From assembly GCA_018399255.1 (NCBI GenBank), contig JAGYPA010000004.1:1-64000 (forward strand): a stretch of 64,000 nucleotides of DNA. The letters are read 5' to 3'. Of this stretch, positions 27,863 to 37,899 are shown piece after piece. Positions within the stretch are counted from its first letter, which is position 1; each line of letters starts with the position of its first letter. Origin of the DNA: Spirochaetales bacterium (GTDB lineage: Bacteria; Spirochaetota; Spirochaetia; JABMQR01). Under the pieces are notes generated by a model, which worked only from the letters and a program-made list of their open reading frames with translations, did no database searches and was not told the origin of the DNA. A program made the position numbers and the translations under genes.

Positions 27863-28684
27863 ATGGGAATCAAGAAATATGAGCCAAGGACCCCGAGTCT
27901 ACGGTACAAGACGACCCTTACGTTTGAAGAGATAACAACAAGCGAAAGCGAAAAAAGCCTTACTAGAGGCTTGAGCAAGCATGCCGGGCGTGGAGCAGGC
28001 GGGCGAATCAGTGTACGGAGACGCGGCGGCGGACATAAAAGAAAATATCGGGAAATAGATTTTAAGCGTGATAAGCGGGATATACCCGGAACCGTGAAAA
28101 CCATTGAGTATGATCCTAACAGAACAGCAAATATTGCTCTTGTGTATTATGCTGATGGGGAAAAGAGGTATATTCTTGCCCCGAAGTCCCTTTCTGTCGG
28201 GACAAAGATCATCAGTGGAGAGCAGGCGCCGCTTCAGATTGGCAATGCACTGCCCCTTAGCAATATTCCGCTTGGTATGACGGTGCACAACGTGGAGCTG
28301 CAGCTCGGTAAAGGGGGACAGCTGGTACGATCAGCCGGTCTTGGAGCAACGATAGTTGCTAAAGAGGGTGATTATGTAACCTTGCGTCTGCCTTCCGGGG
28401 AAATGCGAATGGTTTTCAGCAAGTGCTACGCAACTCTGGGAAGTCTCGGCAACGAGGATCATATGAATGTTTCTCTGGGAAAAGCGGGGAGAGCGCGCTG
28501 GCTGGGGCGAAGACCGAAAGTCAGGGGCGTTGTAATGAACCCTGTTGATCATCCCCATGGAGGCGGTGAGGGCAAGACCTCAGGCGGAAGACATCCAGTT
28601 TCTCCCTGGGGGCAGCCGACTAAAGGATACAAGACTCGGAAGAAGAGCAAAACTTCCAGTAAGTTCATAGTAAAGAAGAGATAG
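27863..28684 (+). CDS. rplB: 50S ribosomal protein L2
   Basis: Needed for subunit association and peptidyl transfer. It has 273 aa, with the conserved C-terminal [28 protein letters not shown] whose His is near the catalytic centre, and a basic [17 protein letters not shown] tail. GGAGG precedes the ATG. An 86-base gap with a small CCGG/GCCGG hairpin follows before rpsS. Confidence 0.98.
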   Translation: MGIKKYEPRTPSLRYKTTLTFEEITTSESEKSLTRGLSKHAGRGAGGRISVRRRGGGHKRKYREIDFKRDKRDIPGTVKTIEYDPNRTANIALVYYADGEKRYILAPKSLSVGTKIISGEQAPLQIGNALPLSNIPLGMTVHNVELQLGKGGQLVRSAGLGATIVAKEGDYVTLRLPSGEMRMVFSKCYATLGSLGNEDHMNVSLGKAGRARWLGRRPKVRGVVMNPVDHPHGGGEGKTSGGRHPVSPWGQPTKGYKTRKKSKTSSKFIVKKR

Positions 28685-28770
28685 CTTGCAGAGGTCTGAA
28701 CGCTGCCGCCGGTTTTGCCGGTTGATGGCGGGATGGATCAGCTATTCATTGAATTTTGTAGGAGCGTAAA

Positions 28771-29049
28771 GTGGCTAGGTCAATTAAGAAAGGTCCTTTT
28801 ATTGAGAAAAAGCTTTATAAGAGGATTTTAGAAGCTAATAAAGCGGGACAGAAACCCATGATTAAAACATATTCCCGCTGCTCGACAATCATTCCGGAAA
28901 TGGTTGGATTCACCCTCTCCGTCTATAACGGCAAGACATGGGTTCCTGTGTATGTTACCGAAAATCTTGTCGGGCATAAGCTTGGGGAATTCTCTCCGAC
29001 AAGATTTTATCGGGGTCATGCCAGATCTGATAAGAAACTTAAAAGGTAG
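28771..29049 (+). CDS. rpsS: 30S ribosomal protein S19
   Basis: Head protein contacting S13 and the inter-subunit bridge. It has 92 aa with the typical [14 protein letters not shown] start and [17 protein letters not shown] near the C-terminus. GTG start, preceded by AGGAG at a good distance. Confidence 0.97.
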   Translation: MARSIKKGPFIEKKLYKRILEANKAGQKPMIKTYSRCSTIIPEMVGFTLSVYNGKTWVPVYVTENLVGHKLGEFSPTRFYRGHARSDKKLKR

Positions 29050-29060
29050 TAGGTATTGAA

Positions 29061-29441
29061 ATGGGTGTAGGTGTAGATTCAGAAGCGAAGAAAGGGTACA
29101 AAGCCGTAGCCAAATACTTAATGGTTTCTCCCTCGAAAGTACGACCGGTTGCCGACATTGTCCGAAGAAAGACATATGCTGAAGCAGTTGCCATACTGGA
29201 AGCCATGCCGCAGAAAGGTGCCGGCATGCTGAACAAGGTGATCAAATCTGCCGCTGCCAATGCACTTGTGCAGAATAAGAAGCTTGATGAAGAGATGCTC
29301 TATCTCAAGGAGATACGCGTTGATGATGGACCTCGTCATAAGAGGGTCTGGCCGCGGTCTCACGGAAGAAGGGATATCCTTCTTAAGAGAATGAGTCATA
29401 TATCGGTAGTTGTCGATGAAATAGCGAGCATGGGGGAATAA
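29061..29441 (+). CDS. rplV: 50S ribosomal protein L22
   Basis: Its long beta-hairpin lines the exit tunnel and forms part of the macrolide-gated constriction. It has 126 aa: an N-terminal extension of about 15 residues (MGVGVDSEAKKGYKA), the core YLMVSPSKVRPVADIVR and the hairpin EEMLYLKEIRVDDGPRHKRVWPRSHGRRD. The ribosome binding site is weak (GTAGGT). The stop codon TAA is directly followed by the rpsC ATG, so translation is probably coupled. Confidence 0.95.
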   Translation: MGVGVDSEAKKGYKAVAKYLMVSPSKVRPVADIVRRKTYAEAVAILEAMPQKGAGMLNKVIKSAAANALVQNKKLDEEMLYLKEIRVDDGPRHKRVWPRSHGRRDILLKRMSHISVVVDEIASMGE

Positions 29442-30146
29442 ATGGGTCAGAAAGTTAATCCTATAGGACTTCGACTTGGAGTCAATAAAACATGGAAATC
29501 AAAATGGTATGTAGATCCAAAGGATTACGCAGATACTCTGCATGAAGACCTACGTTTAAGAAAAGAGCTGGAAAACTGCCCTGAGACAAAGGGTGCCGAT
29601 ATTTCTGATATCGAAATAGTACGCAAACCTCAGCGCATAACCATTGTAATCAAAACATCGCGGCCAGGGATAATTATCGGAGCAAAAGGGGCTAATGTCG
29701 AAAAACTCGGCGGCCGACTTCAGAAGCTTGCCGACAAGAAGATCCAGATCAAGATTAAGGAAATCAAACGACCTGAAGCTGATGCCCAGCTTATTGCTTT
29801 GAATGTTGCCCGGCAGCTGACAATGCGCGGATCATTCAGGCGGGCTCTGAAAATGGCAGTCAGCAATGCCATGCGGGCAGGAGTTCAGGGTGTTAAAATC
29901 AAGATCGCCGGAAGGCTTGGCGGAGCTGAAATGGCTAGAACTGAATGGCATAAAGATGGAAGAATTCCCCTTCATACCCTTCGATCTGATATAGATTATG
30001 GTTTTGCCGAGGGAAAAACTACATTTGGAACCATCGGGGTCAAGGTGTGGGTTTACAACGGTGAAATCTATGAAAAGATCAAAAAAGAAGATGCGGGCCT
30101 TGTGGTTAAACAATCCAGGGAACGTGCCAATACAGCAAGGAGTTAG
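29442..30146 (+). CDS. rpsC: 30S ribosomal protein S3
   Basis: Part of the mRNA entry helicase. It has 234 aa: [23 protein letters not shown], a type II KH domain ([14 protein letters not shown], about residues 75-88) and the C-terminal block [29 protein letters not shown]. It begins on the base after the rplV stop codon, and rplP follows 5 bases later. Confidence 0.97.
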   Translation: MGQKVNPIGLRLGVNKTWKSKWYVDPKDYADTLHEDLRLRKELENCPETKGADISDIEIVRKPQRITIVIKTSRPGIIIGAKGANVEKLGGRLQKLADKKIQIKIKEIKRPEADAQLIALNVARQLTMRGSFRRALKMAVSNAMRAGVQGVKIKIAGRLGGAEMARTEWHKDGRIPLHTLRSDIDYGFAEGKTTFGTIGVKVWVYNGEIYEKIKKEDAGLVVKQSRERANTARS

Positions 30147-30151
30147 GTGCA

Positions 30152-30568
30152 ATGCTTAGTCCCAAAAGAGTTAAATACAGAAAAAAGCAGAGAGGGAAAA
30201 CTGATGGTGTTGCACACCGCGGTAATACCGTTGCTTTTGGTGATTTCGGGCTTGTGGCTCTCGAACCCCGTTGGATAACAAACCGTCAGATAGAAGCTGC
30301 CCGTGTTGCTATGACCAGGCACGTAAAGAGAGGCGGAAAAGTCTGGATACGTATCTTTCCCGATATGCCCTATACTAAGAAACCTGCAGAAACACGGCAG
30401 GGAAAAGGAAAAGGTAATCCAGAGGGTTGGGTCGCTGTAGTAAAGAAAGGCGCTGTCATGTTTGAAATGGCTGGAATTCCTGAGGACCTTGCTGTGGAAG
30501 CTTTGAAGCTTGCATCAAGTAAGCTCCCGATAAAAACGAAATTTGTGAAACGCAGGGATCTGGAGTAG
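30152..30568 (+). CDS. rplP: 50S ribosomal protein L16
   Basis: Organises the A-site tRNA elbow region of the 50S subunit. It has 138 aa: [16 protein letters not shown], then [27 protein letters not shown], the Arg-containing [23 protein letters not shown] loop, and [25 protein letters not shown]. Spaced 3 bases from rpmC. Confidence 0.97.
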   Translation: MLSPKRVKYRKKQRGKTDGVAHRGNTVAFGDFGLVALEPRWITNRQIEAARVAMTRHVKRGGKVWIRIFPDMPYTKKPAETRQGKGKGNPEGWVAVVKKGAVMFEMAGIPEDLAVEALKLASSKLPIKTKFVKRRDLE

Positions 30569-30571
30569 GCT

Positions 30572-30781
30572 ATGAAGAACTCATACGATGATCTGACATA
30601 TACAGAATTGGTAAACAAGAAAGAAGAGCTTCATAAGAAGTTTCTTGGAATTAGAATGGATAAAGTGTTAGGCCACTTGGATAATCCGCTTCAGTTGCGG
30701 GTTATTAGAAGAGATATTTCACGCCTGAACACAATCATTCATGAATATGCACTGGGCATACGCGACCAGAAGAAGAAGTGA
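30572..30781 (+). CDS. rpmC: 50S ribosomal protein L29
   Basis: Tunnel-exit protein next to L23. It has 69 aa, two helices, with [50 protein letters not shown] visible in order; the last part is the family signature. The stop codon overlaps a GTG that could start a slightly longer S17. Confidence 0.93.
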   Translation: MKNSYDDLTYTELVNKKEELHKKFLGIRMDKVLGHLDNPLQLRVIRRDISRLNTIIHEYALGIRDQKKK

Positions 30782-30792
30782 GGCCTGTTAAG

Positions 30793-31044
30793 ATGAAAGT
30801 AAATAAGAAATCATATACTGGACAGGTTGTCAGCGATAAGATGGAAAAAACAATAGTAGTTGCAGTTTCCACAAAACAACTTCATCCGCTCTACAAGAAA
30901 TACGTTAAGAATACGAAACGTGTTAAAGCGCATGATGAGAAAAACGAGGCGCATATTGGCGATACTGTTCGCGTGGTAGAATGCAGACCTCTGAGCAAGG
31001 AAAAATCCTGGCGACTGGTTCAGGTAGTTGAGCGGGCAAAATAA
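30793..31044 (+). CDS. rpsQ: 30S ribosomal protein S17
   Basis: OB-fold protein binding 16S helices 7 and 11. It has 83 aa with [20 protein letters not shown] and the C-terminal [24 protein letters not shown] chose the ATG at 30793 with GAGG 9 bases upstream; a GTG at 30778 overlapping the rpmC stop codon would add five residues. Confidence 0.94.
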   Translation: MKVNKKSYTGQVVSDKMEKTIVVAVSTKQLHPLYKKYVKNTKRVKAHDEKNEAHIGDTVRVVECRPLSKEKSWRLVQVVERAK

Positions 31045-31062
31045 GGCGGAAGGAGTTGCATT

Positions 31063-31431
31063 ATGATTCAGATGCAGACGTATTTAAATGTAGCTGACAA
31101 CAGCGGGGCTAAACGCGTGCAATGCATAAAGGTGCTTGGCGGCAGCAAGAGAAAAGTGGCAGGGATAGGTGACATAATTGTAGTTGCCGTAAAAGACGCC
31201 CTTCCAAATGGACAAATAGCCAAAGGTGCCGTATTGAAAGCCGTAATAGTCCGGACCAGCAAAGAGTTTCGTCGACCTGACGGAACATATATCAGGTTTG
31301 ATGATAACGCTTGCGTTATTATTGACGCCAACAGCAACCCGCGCGGGAAGCGTATCTTTGGCCCGGTAGCCCGGGAACTGCGTGAAGACGGATTCATGAA
31401 GATCGTTTCACTTGCGCCGGAAGTGTTGTAG
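31063..31431 (+). CDS. rplN: 50S ribosomal protein L14
   Basis: Forms inter-subunit bridge B8 and is the site where RsfS silences free 50S subunits. It has 122 aa with [27 protein letters not shown] and the C-terminal [16 protein letters not shown]. Strong AAGGAG site. First gene of the classical spc segment. Confidence 0.97.
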   Translation: MIQMQTYLNVADNSGAKRVQCIKVLGGSKRKVAGIGDIIVVAVKDALPNGQIAKGAVLKAVIVRTSKEFRRPDGTYIRFDDNACVIIDANSNPRGKRIFGPVARELREDGFMKIVSLAPEVL

Positions 31432-31440
31432 GGAGAAGGT

Positions 31441-31764
31441 ATGAAAGAATACAGTAAGAAGATCAAGTTGAAGAAGAACGATACTGTCAAGATTATTGCG
31501 GGAAAGGATCGGGGGAAAACCGGGAAGATTCTCAAGATTGATCGTAAGAATGACCGGATAATTGTTCAGGGTCTCAACATCGTCAAAAAGGCTGCCAAGA
31601 AAAAAAACCAGCAGGATAAAGGCGGAATCATTGAGCTCGAAGCACCTTTGCATATTTCCAACGTCGCGCTTGTGACGAAAGATGGTTCGACTTCAAGAAT
31701 AGGGTTCGAGTTCCGGGACGGGAAAAAAGTACGCATTGCGAAGAAAACGGGAGAAGTGCTCTGA
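31441..31764 (+). CDS. rplX: 50S ribosomal protein L24
   Basis: Assembly initiator protein of the 50S subunit. It has 107 aa with a KOW motif ([21 protein letters not shown]) and [23 protein letters not shown]. The TGA stop codon shares its A with the rplE ATG (TGATG), a classic translational coupling signal. Confidence 0.96.
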   Translation: MKEYSKKIKLKKNDTVKIIAGKDRGKTGKILKIDRKNDRIIVQGLNIVKKAAKKKNQQDKGGIIELEAPLHISNVALVTKDGSTSRIGFEFRDGKKVRIAKKTGEVL

Positions 31765-32315
31765 TGGATCAATATATACCAAGATTGAGGAAGCAGTACC
31801 TTGAAGCTGTTGCTCCTGAGCTTATGAAGGAATTCAAATATACATCCGTCATGCAGATACCGACAATAGAAAAGATATCTGTAAGTGCCGGGGTAGGTGA
31901 AGCTCTCCAGAATAAAAAGCTTCTCGATTCTGCCGTAAAAGAACTTGAACAGATTACCGGCCAGCATGCTGTGAAAACTAAAGCCAGAAAATCTATAGCA
32001 AACTTTAAATTGCGACAGGGTAATGAAATTGGCACTGCAGTAACTTTACGCGGTGAGAAAATGTGGGAGTTTCTCGATCGGCTGCTGAACGTTGCTCTTG
32101 CACGTGTGAAAGACTTCCGTGGAGTTAACCCGAATGCATTTGATGGTCGCGGGAATTACTCAATGGGAATAACTGAGCAGATCATCTTTCCGGAGATCGA
32201 TTACGATAAGATTGAGAGAGTAAGTGGACTGAATGTGGCTATCGTTACGACAGCCCAGACAGATGAAGAGGGGTTCTCGCTTTTAAAGAAGCTCGGAATG
32301 CCCTTCCGCAAATAG
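31764..32315 (+). CDS. rplE: 50S ribosomal protein L5
   Basis: Central protuberance protein that binds 5S rRNA and contacts P-site tRNA. It has 183 aa with [38 protein letters not shown] and [29 protein letters not shown]. It overlaps rplX by one base. Confidence 0.97.
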   Translation: MDQYIPRLRKQYLEAVAPELMKEFKYTSVMQIPTIEKISVSAGVGEALQNKKLLDSAVKELEQITGQHAVKTKARKSIANFKLRQGNEIGTAVTLRGEKMWEFLDRLLNVALARVKDFRGVNPNAFDGRGNYSMGITEQIIFPEIDYDKIERVSGLNVAIVTTAQTDEEGFSLLKKLGMPFRK

Positions 32316-32328
32316 TGGGAGTAGATTG

Positions 32329-32514
32329 ATGGCAAAAAAATCATTGATTATTAAGGCACAAAGAGAGCCGAAATACAGTACCAGAAGAGTTAACCGGTGT
32401 CGTGTCTGCGGCAGGCCGAGAGGGTATATGAGGAAATTTCAGATGTGCAGAGTCTGCTTTCGAAAACTTGCCAGCGAAGGTAAAATTCCTGGCGTCACAA
32501 AATCCAGCTGGTAG
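32329..32514 (+). CDS. rpsZ: 30S ribosomal protein S14, zinc-binding type (type Z)
   Basis: Short form of S14, 61 aa, with a zinc ribbon [25 protein letters not shown] (four cysteines as two CxxC pairs). This form is typical of many Gram-positives, Thermus and spirochaetes, in contrast to the 100-aa zinc-free form. The ATG at 32329 is preferred over a TTG one codon earlier. Confidence 0.96.
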   Translation: MAKKSLIIKAQREPKYSTRRVNRCRVCGRPRGYMRKFQMCRVCFRKLASEGKIPGVTKSSW

Positions 32515-32523
32515 GAGAGTGAA

Positions 32524-32922
32524 ATGGCTATAAGTGATCCTGTTGCGGACATGCTGACAAAAGTTAGGAACGCGAGTCTGGCAAAACATGAAAAAGTTGA
32601 TATTAAGACATCGAATCTCAAGCTCCAGATAATTAAGATTCTGAAGAATGAAGGATATATCAAGAATTTCAAGAAAGTTACAAAGAACGGTATAAATTAC
32701 ACCCGTATCTTCCTGAAATACGATGATGGACAGAGCCCGATTATTCATGGGATTGAAAGAATTTCAAAGCCGGGCAGAAGAGTCTATTCCGGATATCAAA
32801 AAATACCGAGAATTTTCAATGGGTACGGAGTGGTTATTGTATCGACCTCTTCTGGTGTGATTTCTGGAAAGAAGGCTATGGAGCAGATGGTAGGCGGTGA
32901 GCTGATCTGTTCCGTGTGGTAA
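32524..32922 (+). CDS. rpsH: 30S ribosomal protein S8
   Basis: Binds 16S helix 21 and, in E. coli, represses the spc operon at rplE. It has 132 aa: [23 protein letters not shown], and C-terminal [31 protein letters not shown], the family signature. GGAGAG precedes the ATG. Confidence 0.97.
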   Translation: MAISDPVADMLTKVRNASLAKHEKVDIKTSNLKLQIIKILKNEGYIKNFKKVTKNGINYTRIFLKYDDGQSPIIHGIERISKPGRRVYSGYQKIPRIFNGYGVVIVSTSSGVISGKKAMEQMVGGELICSVW

Positions 32923-32940
32923 GGTGGAGGTTGAAGAGTT

Positions 32941-33477
32941 ATGTCACGAATAGGAAAAATGCCTATACTGATGCCGAAAGGCGTAACAGTTTCGGTAACA
33001 GATAATCTGATTACTGTAGAAGGTCCTAAGGGGAAACTTGTCCAGGATTACCAACCGTCAGTTGGTATATCTATCGAGGATGATGCAATTATTGTAACCA
33101 GAAAAAATGACTCGAAAAAAGCGCGCGGTTTTCATGGGCTCTATCGGCAGCTTGTCATGAATATGGTAACGGGTGTTTCGACAGGATTTACCCGGACTCT
33201 TCTGGTAAGCGGCGTCGGTTATCGTGCTGAAGTCAAAGGAAATATTCTCCTGCTGAACCTGGGATATTCTAACCAGATAGAGTTTATGATCAGCGAGGAT
33301 GTTCAGATTGCCTGTGAAGGACAGAATAAAATAATTGTCTCCGGTATAGATAAGCAGCGTGTCGGACAGACGGCTGCAGAAATACGTTCCCTGAGACCCC
33401 CTGAGCCCTACAAGGGTAAAGGTGTCAAATATGAAAATGAGACGATCAAGAGAAAGATCGGTAAATCAGGTGCATAG
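32941..33477 (+). CDS. rplF: 50S ribosomal protein L6
   Basis: Lies by the sarcin-ricin loop at the factor-binding site. It has 178 aa as two tandem similar domains, with SRIGKMPILMPKGVTV at the start and LRPPEPYKGKGVKYENETIKRKIGKSG at the end. Shine-Dalgarno GGTGGAGG. Confidence 0.97.
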   Translation: MSRIGKMPILMPKGVTVSVTDNLITVEGPKGKLVQDYQPSVGISIEDDAIIVTRKNDSKKARGFHGLYRQLVMNMVTGVSTGFTRTLLVSGVGYRAEVKGNILLLNLGYSNQIEFMISEDVQIACEGQNKIIVSGIDKQRVGQTAAEIRSLRPPEPYKGKGVKYENETIKRKIGKSGA

Positions 33478-33495
33478 CAGCGGGGTGGTAAAAAT

Positions 33496-33855
33496 ATGAA
33501 GCGCATAGTTGAAAAAAGAAGAAAAAGGCTCAAACGTAAAGTTCATATACGAAAAAACTTGAGTGGAACCCCCGAAAAGCCGAGAATGAGCGTATTTAGA
33601 AGCAATAATCATATGTATGTTCAGGTCATTGATGATGCATCAGGTGCTACGCTGGCCTCGGTGAGCACTGTCGAGGCAGAGTTCAAAGGTTTGAGAAATT
33701 CTGTTGAAAATGGTGCAAAAATTGGTGAAGCTATTGGAAAGCGCCTTATAGATAAGAATATACAGACGGTGGTTTTCGATCGTAATGGATACCTTTATCA
33801 TGGAATCGTTAAAAGTGTAGCCGATGGAGCCCGAAAAGCCGGGTTAAAGTTCTAG
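33496..33855 (+). CDS. rplR: 50S ribosomal protein L18
   Basis: 5S rRNA-binding protein of the central protuberance. It has 119 aa: a basic start [46 protein letters not shown] and C-terminal [26 protein letters not shown]. Six bases separate it from rpsE. Confidence 0.97.
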   Translation: MKRIVEKRRKRLKRKVHIRKNLSGTPEKPRMSVFRSNNHMYVQVIDDASGATLASVSTVEAEFKGLRNSVENGAKIGEAIGKRLIDKNIQTVVFDRNGYLYHGIVKSVADGARKAGLKF

Positions 33856-33861
33856 GGGGAA

Positions 33862-34359
33862 ATGGTGGAAAATACCAGAGATAAAGAATATGTCGAAAAA
33901 CTCATCAAGCTGAACAGGGTTGCCAAGGTCGTAAAAGGCGGAAGGCGTTTTTCTTTTTCTGCTCTTGTTGTTGTTGGTGATCAGAACGGCAAAGTCGGGT
34001 ATGGGTTCGGGAAAGCAAATGATGTTGCTGAAGCTATCAGAAAAAGTATAGATAAAGCCAAGGGCAGTATGATTGAAATACCTATCAAAAAGACTACCCT
34101 TCCGCACGAAATTATCGGAGAGTTCAAGAGTGCCCGTGTTCTTCTGAAACCGGCAGCTCCTGGTACCGGAGTTATTGCCGGCGGACCGGTGCGTGCTGTT
34201 ATGGACGCCTGCGGAATTCACGATATCCTCAGCAAATCATTGGGCTCAAAGAATACAATCAATATCGTCAAAGCTGTTTTTAATGGTTTGGAAAATCTGT
34301 TTGATGCCAAGGTAGTTGCAAACAACAGAGGGAAAGCCATAAAAGAGATGTGGGGTTAG
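33862..34359 (+). CDS. rpsE: 30S ribosomal protein S5
   Basis: mRNA-entry and fidelity protein. It has 165 aa with a double-stranded-RNA-binding-like N-terminal domain ([41 protein letters not shown]) and [30 protein letters not shown]. The start is preceded by GGGGGAA. Confidence 0.97.
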   Translation: MVENTRDKEYVEKLIKLNRVAKVVKGGRRFSFSALVVVGDQNGKVGYGFGKANDVAEAIRKSIDKAKGSMIEIPIKKTTLPHEIIGEFKSARVLLKPAAPGTGVIAGGPVRAVMDACGIHDILSKSLGSKNTINIVKAVFNGLENLFDAKVVANNRGKAIKEMWG

Positions 34360-34362
34360 CAT

Positions 34363-34560
34363 ATGTCCGATAAAAAAGCACGAATAGTCCGGATAGAACT
34401 TGTCCGAAGTATGATCCGGTCAAAACCGAAACAGCGGGGGACCGTAAAAGCTCTCGGACTGGGGAAAATTGGAAGCTCTGTGGAAAGAGAGGCAACACCA
34501 GTTGTCCTTGGTATGATCAATACTATTTCGCATCTTGTTAAGGTCGAGGAGATAGAATAG
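34363..34560 (+). CDS. rpmD: 50S ribosomal protein L30
   Basis: Small 50S protein, 65 aa, with VRSMIRSKPKQRGTVKALGLGKIGSSVEREATPVVLGMINTISHLV containing the family motif. Absent from some bacteria but present here. It sits 3 bases after rpsE and 1 base before rplO. Confidence 0.95.
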   Translation: MSDKKARIVRIELVRSMIRSKPKQRGTVKALGLGKIGSSVEREATPVVLGMINTISHLVKVEEIE

Positions 34561-34561
34561 G

Positions 34562-34993
34562 ATGGGACAGATAAAAGCGCCAGCTGGGGCAAACAAAAAG
34601 AAGACTATAGTCGGGCGAGGGTACGGTTCCAAAGGTCGTACTTCCGGCAGGGGTCATGATGGTCAGAAATCTCGTTCAGGCGGCGGTGTACGCCCTGGAT
34701 TCGAGGGCGGCCAGATGCCCTTATACAGAAGAGTAGCACGAAAAGGTTTTTCGAATTCTCCATTCAAGATTGTGCTGCAGCCTGTTTCTCTTGAGCAGAT
34801 TTCACACTCATATAGTGATGGTGACATTGTTTCCCTTGTGACATTAAAAGAGAAGAGAATTGTCAAAGGTAAAAATGTTCAGGTGAAGATTCTTGCAAAT
34901 GGTGAGCTTGACAAAAAAGTCACTGTTGAAGGTCTGAAGTTATCCGAAAGTGCGGCTGAAAAAGTTAAGGCAGCCGGCGGTGAGATCCGATAG
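34562..34993 (+). CDS. rplO: 50S ribosomal protein L15
   Basis: Late-assembling 50S protein. It has 143 aa: an extended glycine/arginine-rich N-terminus (KKKTIVGRGYGSKGRTSGRGHDGQKSRSGGGVRPGFEGGQMPLYRR) and a globular domain ending VEGLKLSESAAEKVKAAGGEI. It is slightly divergent, lacking the usual long LRP start seen in many L15 proteins. Confidence 0.96.
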   Translation: MGQIKAPAGANKKKTIVGRGYGSKGRTSGRGHDGQKSRSGGGVRPGFEGGQMPLYRRVARKGFSNSPFKIVLQPVSLEQISHSYSDGDIVSLVTLKEKRIVKGKNVQVKILANGELDKKVTVEGLKLSESAAEKVKAAGGEIR

Positions 34994-35019
34994 CAGTTAA
35001 CAAAAAAAAGAAGGAACTG

Positions 35020-36339
35020 ATGGCAAACTCCTTAGTAGACGTTTTCAGAATAAAAGATTTAAGAAAAAGGATAGGGTTCACAGCTCTGATGCTGGTAATA
35101 TTCCGGCTTGGCGCTGTCGTACCGATTCCTGGAGTAAATGTAAACGCACTGAGAATCTATTTTATGGCTCAAGGTGCATCATCATCGATAGGTTTGACTG
35201 AATATCTCGATTTCTTTGCCGGCGGTGCATTCAGTAACTTCTCGGTTTTTATGCTGGGTATAATGCCCTACATTTCAACCCAGATTATCATGCAGCTTTT
35301 GATGATAGTATTTCCTTCACTGAAGAAGCTGGCTGAAGAGGATGGCGGAAGAAAGAAAATTCAGAAACTGACCCGCTACGGAACAATTGTACTTGCCTTG
35401 CTGCAGTCATATGTTATAACCGTGTACGCAAGAACCATACCTGATTCTATCAGTATTGGATTTCTGCCTTTTACCCTGATCGCTATGCTTACTGTTACCA
35501 CTGGAACGATGGTTTTAGTCTGGATTGGTGAGCAGATAACTCAACGGGGAATTGGTAACGGGGTTTCCCTGATTATTTTTGCCGGTATCGTAGCAAGAAT
35601 ACCAGACGCTATTGTAACCCTCATCAGAAGTGTTCAGGCTGGAGTTCTTAATCCAGTAGTTGTTCTGATAGTGTTTGCGATGTTCCTTCTGGTCGTAGCT
35701 CTGGTTATATATGAGCAGCAGGGACAAAGAAAGATTCCGGTACATTATGCAAAGAGAGTTGTCGGAAGAAAGATGTATGGAGCCCAGAGTACCTATATAC
35801 CTTTCAAGATTAACCCATCTGGAGTTATTCCGGTAATCCTGGCCTCGACGCTGCTTTCATTCCCACTGCAGATTGCGTCGTCACTTGGACCGCAGATAAA
35901 CTGGCTTGCACGTTTTTCAAACTGGCTGAGGCCGCAGGGTATCCCCTATCTGATCATCTACACCCTGCTGATCATCCTGTTTGCTTTCTTCTATACCCAG
36001 GTCAGTCTTAACCCGACAGAAATTTCCCGGCAGATACGGGAAAACGGGGGATCGATTCCCGGGATACGATCGGATAAAATTGAGGACTACCTGAAACGGG
36101 TCCTGAACAGAATTGTCTTTCCAGGGGCGTTGTTTCTGGCCTTTATTGCCCTGATTCCGACATTAGTGCAAAAACTGTTCAACTTTCCAGCTTCAGTAGC
36201 TATGATCCTTGGAGGAACTTCGCTTCTGATAATGGTAGGAGTGGATCTTGACACGATGTCGCAAATTGAGGGTCACCTGAAAATGCATCATCATGACGGA
36301 CTGATAAAGAAAGGCAAAATTAAATCGAGGAACTTGTAA
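35020..36339 (+). CDS. secY: protein translocase channel SecY
   Basis: Main channel subunit of SecYEG in the inner membrane. It has 439 aa and ten membrane segments; seen are VFRIKDLRKRIGFTALMLVIFRLGAVVPIPGV, the plug region, ITQRGIGNGVSLIIFAGI, and the cytosolic loop YAKRVVGRKMYGAQSTYIPFKINPSGVIPVILA. Its position after rplO is standard. adk, map and infA, which often follow secY, are absent; rpmJ comes next. Confidence 0.98.
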   Translation: MANSLVDVFRIKDLRKRIGFTALMLVIFRLGAVVPIPGVNVNALRIYFMAQGASSSIGLTEYLDFFAGGAFSNFSVFMLGIMPYISTQIIMQLLMIVFPSLKKLAEEDGGRKKIQKLTRYGTIVLALLQSYVITVYARTIPDSISIGFLPFTLIAMLTVTTGTMVLVWIGEQITQRGIGNGVSLIIFAGIVARIPDAIVTLIRSVQAGVLNPVVVLIVFAMFLLVVALVIYEQQGQRKIPVHYAKRVVGRKMYGAQSTYIPFKINPSGVIPVILASTLLSFPLQIASSLGPQINWLARFSNWLRPQGIPYLIIYTLLIILFAFFYTQVSLNPTEISRQIRENGGSIPGIRSDKIEDYLKRVLNRIVFPGALFLAFIALIPTLVQKLFNFPASVAMILGGTSLLIMVGVDLDTMSQIEGHLKMHHHDGLIKKGKIKSRNL

Positions 36340-36357
36340 GAGGGTAAGAGGAATACT

Positions 36358-36471
36358 ATGAAAGTCAGAGCAAGTGTGAAACCTATTTGTGATAAATGCA
36401 AAGTTATCCGCAGGCGAGGAGTTGTGCGGATAATTTGTGAGAACCCTAAACATAAACAGAGACAGAGGTAG
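36358..36471 (+). CDS. rpmJ: 50S ribosomal protein L36
   Basis: A 37-aa zinc protein: [20 protein letters not shown], then [17 protein letters not shown]. The C-C-C-H zinc ligands (C11, C14, C27, H32) are all present, so this is the zinc-binding form. Shine-Dalgarno GAGG. It lies between secY and rpsM, the usual place. Confidence 0.96.
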   Translation: MKVRASVKPICDKCKVIRRRGVVRIICENPKHKQRQR

Positions 36472-36484
36472 GAGGCCTTAATAC

Positions 36485-36850
36485 ATGGCACGAATTGCAG
36501 GAGTTGACCTCCCGAATAAAGCGATCAAGATTTCCCTGACCTATATCTACGGGATCGGGAGAACCTCAGCTGTAAAGATTTGCAAACAGATCGGGATAGA
36601 TCCTGATATGCAGATCAATGATGTTTCTGCTGATGAAATGAGTGAACTGCGGCGAATCCTGGACGATGAGTATAAGGTAGAGGGTCGTTTACGAACTGAA
36701 ACAGCTTTGAACATCAAACGTCTGATGGATATTGGATGCTATCGCGGGCTTCGTCACAGAAGAGGTCTTCCGGTAAGGGGGCAGAGAACAAAAACTAATG
36801 CCCGTACCAGAAAAGGAAAGAAGAAGACCGTTGCCGGTAAGAAGAAGTAA
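36485..36850 (+). CDS. rpsM: 30S ribosomal protein S13
   Basis: Head protein at the inter-subunit bridge B1. It has 121 aa with [28 protein letters not shown], a helix-two-turn-helix, and the basic tail [35 protein letters not shown] that reaches P-site tRNA. First gene of the alpha operon segment. Confidence 0.97.
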   Translation: MARIAGVDLPNKAIKISLTYIYGIGRTSAVKICKQIGIDPDMQINDVSADEMSELRRILDDEYKVEGRLRTETALNIKRLMDIGCYRGLRHRRGLPVRGQRTKTNARTRKGKKKTVAGKKK

Positions 36851-36862
36851 GAGGAGATAGAA

Positions 36863-37240
36863 GTGGCGAAGGTTAAAAGAAAGATAAAGAAGACGGTATA
36901 TGAAGCCAATGTATATATACAGGCAACATTTAACAATACCATAGTAACCATTACCGACCTTAAGGGAAATGCTGTATCCTGGGCCAGCGCCGGAGGACTC
37001 GGGTTCCGCGGAGCTAAAAAGTCAACTCCGTATGCGGCACAGACCACAGCAGAAACAGCTGCCAGAAAGGCGATGGATTTCGGGCTTCGTGAGGTCCATG
37101 TATACGTCAAGGGACCGGGAGTCGGCCGGGAATCAGCGGTTCGTTCCCTCGGTGCTCTAGGATTATCGGTAAGAAGTATTCGTGATGTTACACCTATTCC
37201 TCACAATGGGTGCAGACCGAGAAAAAGCCGAAGAGTCTAA
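36863..37240 (+). CDS. rpsK: 30S ribosomal protein S11
   Basis: Platform protein of the 30S subunit near the E-site mRNA. It has 125 aa with a GTG start, lysine-rich N-terminus, [33 protein letters not shown] and [18 protein letters not shown]. Preceded by GAGGAGA. Confidence 0.97.
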   Translation: MAKVKRKIKKTVYEANVYIQATFNNTIVTITDLKGNAVSWASAGGLGFRGAKKSTPYAAQTTAETAARKAMDFGLREVHVYVKGPGVGRESAVRSLGALGLSVRSIRDVTPIPHNGCRPRKSRRV

Positions 37241-37255
37241 AGGAGTACGGAAAAA

Positions 37256-37891
37256 ATGGCAAGATATTTAGGCCCAAAATGCAAAACATGCAGGGCAGAG
37301 AAAACAAAACTTTTTCTTAAAGGCGAACGCTGTCATACCGGTAAATGTCCGATAGCAAAAAAAGCCGGTCCTCCGGGAAAAGGCCCGAAAGCACGAACAA
37401 AGAAAATGACCGACTACGGAATCCAGCTGCGTGAAAAGCAGAAGCTGAGAAAAATATACTGCATGCTTGAGAAACAGTTTAAACTCACTTTTGTGCATGC
37501 GGAAAAGATGGCTGGTAAGACTGGTGAAAATCTGATAATGCTGTTAGAAAGACGTCTTGACAATGTAGTCTTTCGGATGCGGTTTGCTTCTTCGAGAAAT
37601 CAGTCTCGTCAGTTGGTTTCCCATGGACATGTACTTGTTAACGGTAAGCGTGTTAACATCCCATCCTACCGTGTTAACGAAGGCGATGAGATTAGTATAG
37701 CTGAAAGTTCAAGCAAAATGATCGTGATAAAAGAATGCCTTAAAGAATACTCGAAATCCGGCGTGATGCCCTGGATTGAACTAGACCCGGATTCCATGAA
37801 GGGGAAAATGCTTGCTGTTCCGCGGAGAAGTGAAATAACGGAACTTGCTGCAATTAACGAGCAGCTGATTGTCGAGCTCTATTCAAGATAG
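37256..37891 (+). CDS. rpsD: 30S ribosomal protein S4
   Basis: Nucleates 30S body assembly and, in E. coli, represses the alpha operon. It has 211 aa: N-terminal zinc-type domain with [23 protein letters not shown] (four cysteines), and an S4 RNA-binding domain ([42 protein letters not shown], from about residue 95). Located between rpsK and rpoA. Confidence 0.97.
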   Translation: MARYLGPKCKTCRAEKTKLFLKGERCHTGKCPIAKKAGPPGKGPKARTKKMTDYGIQLREKQKLRKIYCMLEKQFKLTFVHAEKMAGKTGENLIMLLERRLDNVVFRMRFASSRNQSRQLVSHGHVLVNGKRVNIPSYRVNEGDEISIAESSSKMIVIKECLKEYSKSGVMPWIELDPDSMKGKMLAVPRRSEITELAAINEQLIVELYSR

Positions 37892-37899
37892 GAGAAATC